Positions 38,474 to 46,261 of a stretch of 64,000 nt of DNA are shown here, piece after piece. The first letter of the stretch is position 1. Each line of letters opens with the position of its first letter. Below the pieces are notes generated by a model. It saw nothing but the letters and a program-made list of their open reading frames with translations, had not been told where the DNA came from and made no database searches. Source of the stretch: Enchytraeus crypticus (Eukaryota > Annelida > Clitellata > Enchytraeida > Enchytraeidae); NCBI GenBank assembly GCA_905160935.1, contig CAJHZI010000431.1:409501-473500 (forward strand). The letters are read 5' to 3'. The position numbers were made by a program, and so were the translations under genes.

Positions 38474-41426
38474 TATTTATATTTATATATTGAAAATCAG
38501 AGAGTAGTATGAAATTGAGCGCATATTTATATGTAGGTGCTACGCAACTCAATAAAACTCCGTCATGACCAAGAATGAGAAAAATGTGAAATCAAAAATT
38601 GTGAAGAATCTAATATGGATATAAATTTCTCTCAACAATAGTCACAAGAGTTATTATATATGGACTTTTAAATCTGTATTGCCGATTTTCCAAGATACCT
38701 AAATTATGAAAATATACAGTAGGACCGAGTTACCTTTCTCAGTGTAGTGTCTGAATTGTTTGAAGAATAGACCAACTGGTGACTGCACGTATGGTAGAAG
38801 GCAACTAAAGCAATAACATCAAAACCAACGTCAGAAAGGGCAGTCGGTTGGTGAGCGCCTACACTACAGATATTATTTCAACATTTTCCAAAACTAATGG
38901 AAGAGATTATACGGAATTAATTGATATGGTATGTTACAGAGAGGAGTGGAAAAAGGTCTACTCGTATTCCGACTCTAGTTAAACTTGGAATAAAGAGAAG
39001 AAGAAGAAAATTGGATGAAGTTACCTTGAATTTGAGAAATCAATAGATATATTACATTAAGGTTTTAACATATAATTGTAAAAATTATGTTTAATTTACT
39101 TTAGGTACTACGCTGACTACGCAGAATTTTGGATCGAAAGCGAGGCTACAAATTATATTCTTCATTTGTCTGGGTACAGTGGAACAGCTGGTGATGGACT
39201 TACAGATGCTGCAAATCCAGAGTAAGTTTGCTTAAATACATCGAATACCTCGTACGCATCTATCTTATGCACTCCGATAGTCCAACACTTATAATCCAAT
39301 CGTTTTAATTTAAGCTATATTGACACAACATAACATAACATAACATAACATACCATAACGTAACATAACATAACATACATAACATAACATAACATAACAA
39401 TACTGAGCCAGGATGCACAATCGAAAACTTGAGACCTACAACAACTTAATTAACACAACTAAATTTGGAATTTTTAAAACAATATGTCATCTACAAACTT
39501 CAACATAAGGATATCATTTCAAAATGAAACTGACTAGGCCTACGCATTTCCAAAACACAAAAACACAACTCATAATGTTTAAAAAGCTAAAAAGGCTAAT
39601 GTTAACTTCAGTTTCCTCACTCGAAAGCGATGTAAGTGACTGGCGAACCCAGCATTTGAACCCGCACTTCACTGATCCGCGGTCGAATATCTTATCGACA
39701 TCACCACTTTCTCCAACCATTTAACGCAGTTTCTTACAACCGTTACTTTAAAACAAATTTCATATAAATTCTAAAAACGTAACCGTAGCAATTACATATG
39801 AATACCATAACATAGACTGCACAATTGTAAAAGCTTTACTAATCACAACAGTCCAGTTAAAGCGAATTCACACCAAATACTATGCATTATATAGTCACAC
39901 AGTTACAATTACTTATAACCTTTAAGAAATTTGAATTTTTATGAATACCCAGTAATAATCAATGAAATTTCATATTCAATAATAAAAAAAGGAAAAGTCA
40001 TTCCTAATATACATAGAGCACTACATAGCATAAATATTAAAATCAATAACATACATGTACAATATTGGCTGGAGCCAGTGGCGATGTCGGTAAGATATTC
40101 GACCGCGGATCAGGAAGTTCGGGGTTCAAATTCTGGGCTTGCCCTTCACTTACATCACTTTGGAATGAGGAAATTGACGTTAACATTAGCTTTACCTCAG
40201 CCTGTTTATTTTTACATTGTAAGATGATCATTTTACACATTAGAATATGAAAACTCTGTATGTAGGCCCTAACTATCTCGCAGAGCGTAGAGGAATTATT
40301 TCAAATACTTTTTTTCATCTTTCTTGTAATTAAAAAAAGTCTTTCTTTTTTATTATTTTACATAGCCCAGGCCAGTAAAAATAAAAATAAAATAACAAAG
40401 ATTAAAAGTCCGTCTCCTCATCCAAGGATGATATCAGGGACGTCTCATATCATACATTATATTATCATATATCACATCATATCGTATCGCATCGTATCGC
40501 TTCATAGCATATCGTTTCGTATCGTATCGTATATCATATGGTATCATATAATATCATATCACATCATATCATATCATATCGTATCGTATTGTATCGTATC
40601 GCGTCGTGTCGTGTCGTGTCGTGTCGTATCATATTGTATCGTATCGTATCGCATCATATCATATCATATCATATCCTATGTATGAACACTTCTTGTTGCT
40701 ATTTCCCACAATTTAATGCAATTTGCAATTTTGATGAATGTTTATCTGCTTTTTAAAATAAAAAGTATGCAATTAATATCTGACTAGGTAATTTAAATTT
40801 AATTTAGTCTTTAAAACTTATAAATAATTCACAATTTTCCATTTTATTATAAATTATATTCTCTTGATTTCTTTTTAATTATATTCTATGATTTCTTTTT
40901 AATTATTTTCTATGATTTCTTTTTAATTATATTCTATGATTTCTTTTTAATTATATTCTATGATTTCTTTTTAATTATATTATATGATTTCTTTTTAATT
41001 ATTTTCTATTGATTTATTTTTAATTATATTCTCTTGATTTCTTTTTAATTATATTCTATGATTTCTTTTTAATTATTTTCTAATGATTTCTACATGAATT
41101 TTCATGCTAATCATAGAAATAACAATATTTGTCAGAGCACTTTCATAAAAGTTTTATTCTGAATAAATACGTTGAATTCAGTATATTTCTTGATCATCTG
41201 CAATTTCAGTACTATGCTAGCTGGACAACCTTTTGTAACATCTGACCGAGACAACGCTAACGGTTGCGCAGGTTTGTACTTTGCTGGCTGGTGGTATAAT
41301 AACTGTATGATGGCCGGCACAACGGGAGTATATAACTCCATGTTCAAATGGAAACCTCTTTTTTACGGTCGGTGTGGCGCTATACAACTGAACGCAGCGC
41401 GGGTGATGATCCGAAGAAACGCGTAG
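27756..41426 (+). CDS. Gene B: secreted PAN-like/mucin/fibrinogen-domain protein, 7 exons
   Basis: Predicted secreted protein of 434 residues. Exons: 27756-27927, 29135-29229, 29609-29639, 30839-31216, 36158-36452, 39105-39221, 41210-41426. All joins are GT/AG and the 1305-base sum is an intact frame. Residues 1-13 ([13 protein letters not shown]) look like a signal peptide. About 20-90 are PAN/apple-like ([28 protein letters not shown]). About 100-190 are a Ser/Thr-rich mucin-like stalk. About 195-226 are a two-Cys linker with the N-Y-S sequon. About 246-434 are the FBG domain ([51 protein letters not shown] end). The canonical FBG N-terminal Cys/CDM segment is not recognisable. Closest relative is gene C. 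Family members act as lectins or pathogen-binding proteins; that role is inferred. Intron 5 carries a hAT element. Confidence 0.88.
28128..28260 (-). repeat. SINE-A copy, reverse strand, in intron 1 of gene B
   Basis: Complement of the SINE-A body: GTTAACGTCAGTTTCATCAC, B-box region CCAGGATTTGAACC, head CGGTCGAGTATCTTACCGAC. Confidence 0.85.
28355..28455 (-). mobile_element. LINE-W 3' tip, reverse strand
   Basis: CTCTCTCTTAGTGCACTG (complement of CAGTGCACTAAGAGAG), then CAGGTCCATGGCATATAACG and GCCTCCACTC. About 100 bp only; intron 1 of gene B. Confidence 0.8.
29135..29229 (+). CDS. Gene B exon 2 (PAN-like domain, second half)
   Basis: Encodes [15 protein letters not shown] then [17 protein letters not shown]. 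Acceptor AAGTCGCAG, donor CAA/GTTAGT. Nearly identical to exon 2 of gene C. Confidence 0.9.
29609..29639 (+). CDS. Gene B exon 3 (31-base micro-exon)
   Basis: Encodes [10 protein letters not shown] plus one base between TTGTAG and GTATGT. Matches [10 protein letters not shown] of gene C and is required for the frame. Confidence 0.85.
30322..30385. repeat. (TA)n microsatellites in intron 3 of gene B
   Basis: TA run at about 30331-30380. Further TATA/TACATGTA-rich sequence occurs from about 30080. Confidence 0.9.
30839..31216 (+). CDS. Gene B exon 4 (mucin-like Ser/Thr stalk)
   Basis: Encodes residues 100-225: [14 protein letters not shown], many [42 protein letters not shown]. The 3' 230 bases are nearly identical to gene C; the 5' part differs and is 147 bases shorter. 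Phase 1 on both sides, so length can vary without breaking the frame. Donor GTTTGT runs straight into TA repeats. Confidence 0.9.
31228..31435. repeat. (TA)n microsatellite cluster after mucin exon of gene B
   Basis: Several long TA runs (about 31236-31275 and 31380-31432), starting 12 bases after the exon. Confidence 0.9.
31531..31875 (-). mobile_element. LINE RT fragment (palm end and thumb)
   Basis: The reverse strand reads [30 protein letters not shown], then [10 protein letters not shown], matching the FADDQA...LNSYSTKYGMKIN...IKCRIAQAK order of LINE ORF2. The FADD motif reads FAND. In intron 4 of gene B. Confidence 0.75.
33055..33425 (-). repeat. SINE-C (type 1), near full length, reverse strand
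   Basis: Read on the - strand it starts with a GTGTTGTGCTCGG-like head and the TGGACCACTGCAGAATAGAG block, runs through CCATATTTTTCCCAAGCTAT and GGAGTGCTCTTTTGGAGCGA, and ends TTGGCAGTGCACTGAAGAAG with GAA tail repeats. Related copies: 23130, 36640, 49840, 55400, 58325. Confidence 0.7.
33685..33960 (+). repeat. SINE-C (type 2)
   Basis: Head TTGTGTCCGGATTGTTTGAA, GAATAGACCAATCGGTGACT and CGTGTCGTAGAAGGCAACTA, then a body GGTTGGTGAGCGCCTAG...CCCGACCCTAGTTAAACTGG and a GATGATGAT tail. The same body is at 38738-39008. Confidence 0.75.
34276..34412. repeat. (TA)n microsatellite pair
   Basis: Two TA runs separated by about 25 bases, intron 4 of gene B. Confidence 0.95.
35030..35545 (-). mobile_element. 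LINE ORF2 C-terminal fragment, another family
   Basis: The reverse strand encodes [20 protein letters not shown] then [19 protein letters not shown] and [13 protein letters not shown]. This matches the YGSECW...H..EMRMLRWM.G.TR.D..RN..IR..LG block of RTE/craniofacial-type LINEs. It is more GC-rich than its surroundings. Confidence 0.75.
36158..36452 (+). CDS. Gene B exon 5 (FBG domain, first half)
   Basis: Encodes [72 protein letters not shown]. About 93% identical to gene C by hand count (7 differences in 98). Acceptor TTTCTAG, donor AAGTG/GTAATA, phase 2. Confidence 0.93.
36640..36725 (+). repeat. SINE-C (type 1) internal fragment
   Basis: TAGATCAATGAAATGCTCTA...ATATGTTAAGAATGTGGGTC parallels GATCTAAAGAGTGCTCTTAT...CAGACTTTGAGTATGAAT at 23190. 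Diverged. Confidence 0.45.
36749..38236. mobile_element. Non-autonomous hAT-type element with (GAACCG)n subterminal repeats
   Basis: A perfect 13-bp terminal inverted repeat, TAGAGATGGGAAT (36749-36761) and ATTCCCATCTCTA (38224-38236), is flanked by an exact 8-bp duplication ATATATAC (36741-36748 and 38237-38244). TIR sequence and 8-bp duplication fit hAT. Both ends carry GAACCG/GAACCC arrays (36760-36960 and about 37990-38215). The AT-rich interior has no transposase. A LINE RT scrap ([17 protein letters not shown]) lies near 37190-37250. Inserted in intron 5 of gene B. The flank is TA-rich, which slightly weakens the duplication evidence. Confidence 0.82.
37140..37272 (+). mobile_element. 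LINE RT scrap inside hAT element
   Basis: One frame reads [20 protein letters not shown] then RIFHKKLKM, the post-FADD part of LINE RT. Either an old nested insertion or a captured piece. Confidence 0.6.
38258..38475. repeat. (TA)n microsatellites
   Basis: TA runs at about 38265-38307 and 38418-38470. Between them lies GAGGAAACGGACGTTAAACC (38378-38397), a SINE tail scrap. Confidence 0.85.
38738..39008 (+). repeat. SINE-C (type 2) just before gene B exon 6
   Basis: GAATAGACCAACTGGTGACT, GAAGGCAACTAAAGCAATAA, GTCGGTTGGTGAGCGCCTA, then TAGTTAAACTTGGAATAAAG and a GAAGAAGAAGAA tail. Same body as 33685-33960. Confidence 0.8.
39105..39221 (+). CDS. Gene B exon 6 (FBG domain, middle)
   Basis: Encodes [20 protein letters not shown] then [19 protein letters not shown]. 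Phase 2 on both sides. The N-Y-T sequon of A, C and D is N-Y-I here, so that glycosylation site is lost. Confidence 0.92.
39328..39400. repeat. (ATAAC)n pentanucleotide repeat
   Basis: ACATAACATAACATAAC units with few interruptions, intron 6 of gene B. Confidence 0.9.
39597..39725 (-). repeat. SINE-A copy, reverse strand
   Basis: AATGTTAACTTCAGTTTCCT, CAGCATTTGAACCCGCAC and CCGCGGTCGAATATCTTATC, the complement of the SINE-A body. It points towards the + copy at 40062, forming an inverted pair. Confidence 0.85.
40062..40202 (+). repeat. SINE-A, best-preserved copy
   Basis: GGCTGGAGCCAGTGGCGATG, TCGGTAAGATATTCGACCGC, GGATCAG, B-box GGGTTCAAATTCTGG, TTACATCACTTTGGAATGAG, GACGTTAACATTAGCTTTAC. 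The first about 70 bases fold like a tRNA (A-box, anticodon-like arm, B-box), so the source is a tRNA transcribed by pol III. Confidence 0.85.
40440..40680. repeat. (TATCG/TATCA)n pentanucleotide array
   Basis: Mixed ATATC, GTATC and CGTGTC units over about 240 bp, intron 6 of gene B. The [11 protein letters not shown] open frames are translations of this array. Confidence 0.9.
40862..41095. repeat. 24-bp minisatellite, about 10 copies
   Basis: Unit GATTTCTTTTTAATTATATT plus CTAT, ending about 115 bases before the last exon of gene B. Pyrimidine-rich words could compete with the real acceptor tract. Confidence 0.9.
41210..41426 (+). CDS. Gene B exon 7 (FBG C-terminal part) and stop
   Basis: Encodes [65 protein letters not shown] then TAG. 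Acceptor CAATTTCAG. It keeps the D-R-D-N Ca-site motif and is 15 bases shorter than the gene C exon. Only about 60% identical to it by hand alignment, although the flanking intron and 3' flank align well. Confidence 0.93.
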
Positions 41427-41978
41427 ATTTCTGTTAACTCTCGTGAAATGTTGCCGGTGGATGAACGTCTAACCTTTCTCTCTGGAAATCCTGACCCGAT
41501 CATAGAGCCAACTTTGATCTGAGCTTATTTACTTTATTATGACACAATTGAAAATTGTATTCGAGTCATTGTGATATCGATATAGTTTGATTGAGAACAG
41601 AACGATTAGATTGAAGAATGAAGTTTACTTGCTTACGGAGCCGATACATTTCGGTTTAGGAAATGATGTTAATTGACTGAGTAACTGAAATGATTTGATT
41701 TAGGAACGAAATTCATTAGATTGAGGAAAGGAATTGATTTAATAGAGAGTGAGATTTGATTTGATTTTGAATTTTTGCAAACGTGATTAAATTATATTTG
41801 CGATCCCTATTTCATGTCCCCATTTCGTCTCTCAACATAATTTCAGTTACGATCAATATATTCTCAATGACAGATTCGGTGAAAATCAATCTTCTCTTAC
41901 TTCGCTCATTGTCTACAGAGATTAAATTATATAAAATATAATGAACCAGTTCTCTCTCTCTCTCTCTTTCTCTTTCTT

Positions 41979-42021
<43 letters not shown>

Positions 42022-43373
42022 GTCTGAAATAATGCTTTGCGTCACTTCATCTTATTTATAATTTCTCAGTAGTTGCGCTAATTAAAGCTCTGTAATTTGT
42101 TCACTATCAACTTAAATTCGTATGTCCGGAATACATTGAAATTTTATAGGAGCGTCGAAAATCTAACAACAGCATTCCAATTTGTCGACTGTAACTTTCT
42201 GGAGATTAGCCACTACTTTATATATTTTTTTTCGCAACGGTATATTTTCAGTCCCAAATATTTACGTCATGTAGATGTTGTCCTGTTATCTATTAATAGC
42301 CTATGAACGATTCTATTCAATTTACACAGTGTAGGCTTATCTTGGCAAATTTTAGGTCTTTGTTGAAAGCAACTTTTTTAAAATATAAGAAATTTATGGA
42401 TATTGATTTATTGAGAGTCGTATGCTGTTTACATTAGTAGAACGTCGCCTTATGATCGAGAAACTAGAGTTCAAATTCAGGTTCAATTAAAAATAATTAG
42501 CATTAATCATTTATTAATTAGAATTGGTCATTTTTCCTAGATGTGTTCACTTTTGCCACGGGTACTATCTATAGTAACAAGTATTTTCTGAAAGAAACGC
42601 AGCGCTATTAATGCACAAAATTTATGTATCAAATCTAAAAGAATTGTATGACTTCAATTACACCTTTAGTGGGGGGACAGATCAAGAATATCCTTCTCTA
42701 ACAAATATTAGCTCATAACTGCTCAAACGGGTATGACGTAAAACAAAAACAACAGTCTTGTCTACAATGCCATATCAAAGCTTAAACGATATCTCTAAAG
42801 ACACCGCGTCCCTTCTCAGTCATTTGGTTCCTCAATCAGAATCGAAGTCAACATATATTATTGAATTATTATATATTGTTATGTATTATTATATATTGTT
42901 ATATAATTATTATATATTGTACATGTATACTTTTTATATATTGTCTCATTATAGTTCAACCAAACAACTACTTTGGACAAAATAGACAAGTAGTTTGTCG
43001 TGTCTTTCTTGAAGGTCTGCTTTAATGTAACACTTCCTTTGTTGCAATATATTTTAAAAAATTAATTACAAATAAACATATTATTCTTGACTATCATCCT
43101 TAAACAATTGAGCACTCATTACATATTATAATATTTTGCAAATAAATGTGTGTATTATTAATTTAATTTCCTCAGTTATTCATTTGTAAAGAAATATTTT
43201 CACAAAATGGTCCACATGAATTTTTCACATTAAAACAAACAAGGTTCTAATTTTTCTTTCGACTCGCCTTCACAGAATTTATTTAATATACCCTTGCACC
43301 TTCAAGCCAAAAATATGTGTTTTAATTCTTAAAGGTAAGCCTACATTTGTCCATATATTCTTAAATATATATA

Positions 43374-43380
<7 letters not shown>
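41427..43380. other. 3' flank of gene B, homologous to 3' flank of gene C
   Basis: The first 120 bases parallel 59795-59910 (CTAACCT, GAAATC.TGACCC, TTTTGATC). Degenerate TTGATTTG/GAGGAA words at 41580-41765 parallel 59940-60140. The 42770-43060 block parallels 60270-60450 (CCAAACA.C.ACT, TAGTTTGT.GTGTC, TGTTGCAA). A (CT)n tract sits at 41950-42017. No further gene seen. Confidence 0.55.

Positions 43381-43427
<47 letters not shown>
43380..43427. repeat. (TA)n left flank of foldback element
   Basis: Pure TA run into which the foldback element at 43428-43656 is inserted. The run resumes at 43658-43714. Confidence 0.95.
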
Positions 43428-43430
<3 letters not shown>

Positions 43431-43654
43431 TGGGGCAAAAAAAATAATCCCCTAGCGAAATCTCAATAACTTCAAGAAAACTCAAAATATCTCTACGAAA
43501 TTTACGGAGCTTCTAGCGAAGGAATTTTTCCATCAAATTTGCAGGATGTACACAGAAATTCCTCCCCTTGAAGCTCCGTAAATTTTGTAGAGATATTTTG
43601 AGTTTTCTTGAAGTTATTGAGATTTCGCTAGGGGATTATTATTTTTTTCTCCAG

Positions 43655-43656
<2 letters not shown>
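43428..43656. mobile_element. Foldback MITE with about 86-bp inverted arms
   Basis: The left arm 43428-43513 (GACTGGGGCAAAAAAAATAA...) and right arm 43570-43656 (...TTCTCCAGTC) are inverted copies with few mismatches, around a 56-base centre. It sits inside a TA microsatellite, consistent with a TA-targeting Tc1/mariner-type MITE. No coding capacity. Transcription would give a long hairpin. Confidence 0.85.

Positions 43657-43657
<1 letters not shown>

Positions 43658-43716
<59 letters not shown>
43658..43716. repeat. (TA)n right flank of foldback element
   Basis: TA run continuing on the other side of the inserted element. Confidence 0.95.
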
Positions 43717-43719
<3 letters not shown>

Positions 43720-43919
43720 TAACATATTATATATATCATTATTTCAATATTATATATCCTACGCCGTATCATCATCATCTTGCCGTAAATCTCAGTTAAC
43801 TAGGGTCGAGATATGAATAGATCTCTTTTTGAAGTTTTTACATTCGTTTAAATTTTGTAGCATATAAATGGTTCAATTAGTAGAATGAATTTGTAAATTA
43901 GTCTAATGACCGGAGAGTC

Positions 43920-44466
43920 ACGTGATTGAGAGTACAGTCACGTGATTACAGTCACGTGATTACAGTCACGTGATTACAGTCACGTGTGAGTCACGTGACA
44001 GTCACGTGATTACAGTCACGTGATTACAGTCACGTGATTACAGTCACGTGATTACAGTCACGTGATTACAGTCACGTGATTACAGTCACGTGAGTACAGT
44101 CACGTGATTACAGTCACGTGATTACAGTCACGTGATTACAGTCACGTGATTACAGTCACGTGATTACAGTCACGTGATTACAGTCACGTGATTACAGTCA
44201 CGTGATTACAGTCACGTGATTACAGTCACGTGATTACAGTCACGTGATTACAGTCACGTGATTACAGTCACGTGATTACAGTCACGTGATTACAGTCACG
44301 TGATTACAGTCACGTGATTACAGTCACGTGATTACAGTCACGTGATTACAGTCACGTGATTACAGTCACGTGATTACAGTCACGTGATTACAGTCACTTG
44401 ATTACAGTCACGTGATTACAGTCACGTGATTACAGTCACTTGATTACAGTCGCGTGATTAAAGTCA
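43920..44466. repeat. 14-bp minisatellite with an E-box in every unit
   Basis: About 35-38 head-to-tail copies of CACGTGATTACAGT, very uniform, with a few variants near the ends. Each unit contains the palindromic E-box CACGTG. Lies about 1.6 kb upstream of the gene C start. Confidence 0.95.
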
Positions 44467-45859
44467 CCTGATCTCGCGCATTTTTGTATCGCCAATGCTT
44501 ATCGCCTCAATAGAACTTGATAGCAAGTGAGAAAATCAGGCATAAATGGCATACATTCGCTTCATTTAGATTCCACCTCTACTGATCGATTTCTTATCTA
44601 GTTTCTTCGCTTAGTAAAGCGACGTGCCGGAGTAATCAGTGGTGAACCAGTACCTCTTAGTCAGAATATCAATTATGATTATAATACATGTATATTTGTA
44701 AAGAAAACTATTTTAGGTTTTACTTTTCTGGTCAATTTTCAATAGTTAGGCTACTAATAATTAGTACAGCTTTCAAAATTTATTTATTTAGGTATATCTA
44801 TGGAAGCACAACCATGTCAACTTTCTACTATGTTACATGAAAACATTAAACTATACGCCAAAAATTAAACAATGTATACAACATGCGTAAATAAACTTAA
44901 GTATTTGTAATATATTGATTGCATTTAATAATGTTATTATTAGGGTTATGAAATTATCACTGTTACCATTAAGATATTGACAGTAAATAAATATATATAG
45001 GAAAAATAAATGAAATGTAAGTAATACTTAAATTAATACTTAATAAATTCATATTGGAAATAACATATTCTATATAATACCAACTTTAACGAGTCATAAA
45101 ATTGGAAAAAATAATTTGAGAAAACACAAGTAGATCTATGTTCTATTATTTGACTCATGTACCAAATTGTAAAATCCCTTATAATTGTTTCTAGAGACTA
45201 CTTGTAAGTTTAGCTGTCTACGAGGGCCTAAACATGCCCGCGGTACTCTTGGAAAACCAATTGATTTAGTTTTTCTTGCAATTGCAAAGCTACCAGAGCG
45301 ACTTTATCATAATTTACTGTCTGATCAGCTTTGACATTTAGAGCAATATCTGAATTGTTTAGGCATTTCAAAGAGAAAATAAGGGATGAGGGCGAGAGAA
45401 CAAATTTGATTTAAAATACTAAAATAACTAATTGCTTTGGTAAATGAGTTCATTTCTTAATGTAAGTTATTTCGTTGTTTGTAAGCAACCTATGTTCACT
45501 TTACTGAAGAAAATGTTATGGCCTATTTTACTATAGGTCAATATTTACGTGCAAAAGCAGAATACGGAACTACTGTTTCTGTTTAACTATTATTGAATGT
45601 TGCGATAAGATTTATTTCAATTATTAAGTTTCAAACCCTTAAATAGCCGTAGGTATCACCACTAACAATATCTGTATTACTTTAGCGGCATGATATTTTT
45701 AATTAAGAGGACCTTGTACTATAATATTTTAGCGCCACAATTTGTAAGGTATGATATCATGTATTAAAATTTGACCTTAATATACATAAGCATCAATATA
45801 CATACTAATTCACAAGAATTCCAATTAGTTGGTAATAAGTTATGAACAAACTTTTTCTG
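44467..45859. other. Unassigned AT-rich intergenic DNA
   Basis: Between the minisatellite and the gene C promoter. No exon or repeat family recognised. Confidence 0.5.
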
Positions 45860-46089
45860 GCAGACTGACGATGACGCTCATCAGCTGTTGCCAGTTATTA
45901 TTAAGCAATTTTTGCCTTGACACTCAATCGGATGAACATATTATTAGCCTTATACCCGTTACGTGTTATTGAAATAGCAGAACTAAAATCCTTTTACTTC
46001 CTCATGCATACAGTTGATAAACATGAGGTGATAAATTTAGATAAATTAGATAAAGTATCGGATATTTTGAACACAAAATCGAAGCGACA
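45860..46089 (+). promoter_or_regulatory. Putative gene C promoter, conserved with gene B
   Basis: Aligned words with the B upstream region: CTCATCAGCTGTTGCC (E-box CAGCTG at 45882-45887), AGCAATTTTTGCCTT, ACATGAGGTGATAAA, TTAGATAA, TCGGATATTTTGAAC, AAGCGACAATG. Function inferred. Confidence 0.4.
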
Positions 46090-46261
46090 ATGAAATTATT
46101 AACCTTTCTAATAGCAAGCGCTTTGGCTTATTTACCTCAACTTTCATTCTATGGAGCGACAAACTACCGGAGATTTGGACTATGCAGGACCGGACAAGGA
46201 GATCTGATCATAAAAACCAGATCTAGACTTCACTGCGCCGCTCTCTCGGTTCAAGAATTAG
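46090..46261 (+). CDS. Gene C exon 1 (signal peptide, start of PAN-like domain)
   Basis: Encodes [43 protein letters not shown]. Donor GTAAAA, phase 1, same length as in gene B. Confidence 0.9.

Noticed and set aside
40062-40202. tRNA gene
   Set aside because: B-box and tRNA-like folding are present, but there is no proper acceptor stem and many copies share a long non-tRNA 3' body, so it is a SINE.
40428-40756. [11 protein letters not shown] open frames
   Set aside because: Translation of a TATCG/TATCA pentanucleotide array inside an intron.
43920-44466. CRISPR-like regular array
   Set aside because: Units are contiguous 14-mers with no spacers, in a eukaryotic intergenic region.
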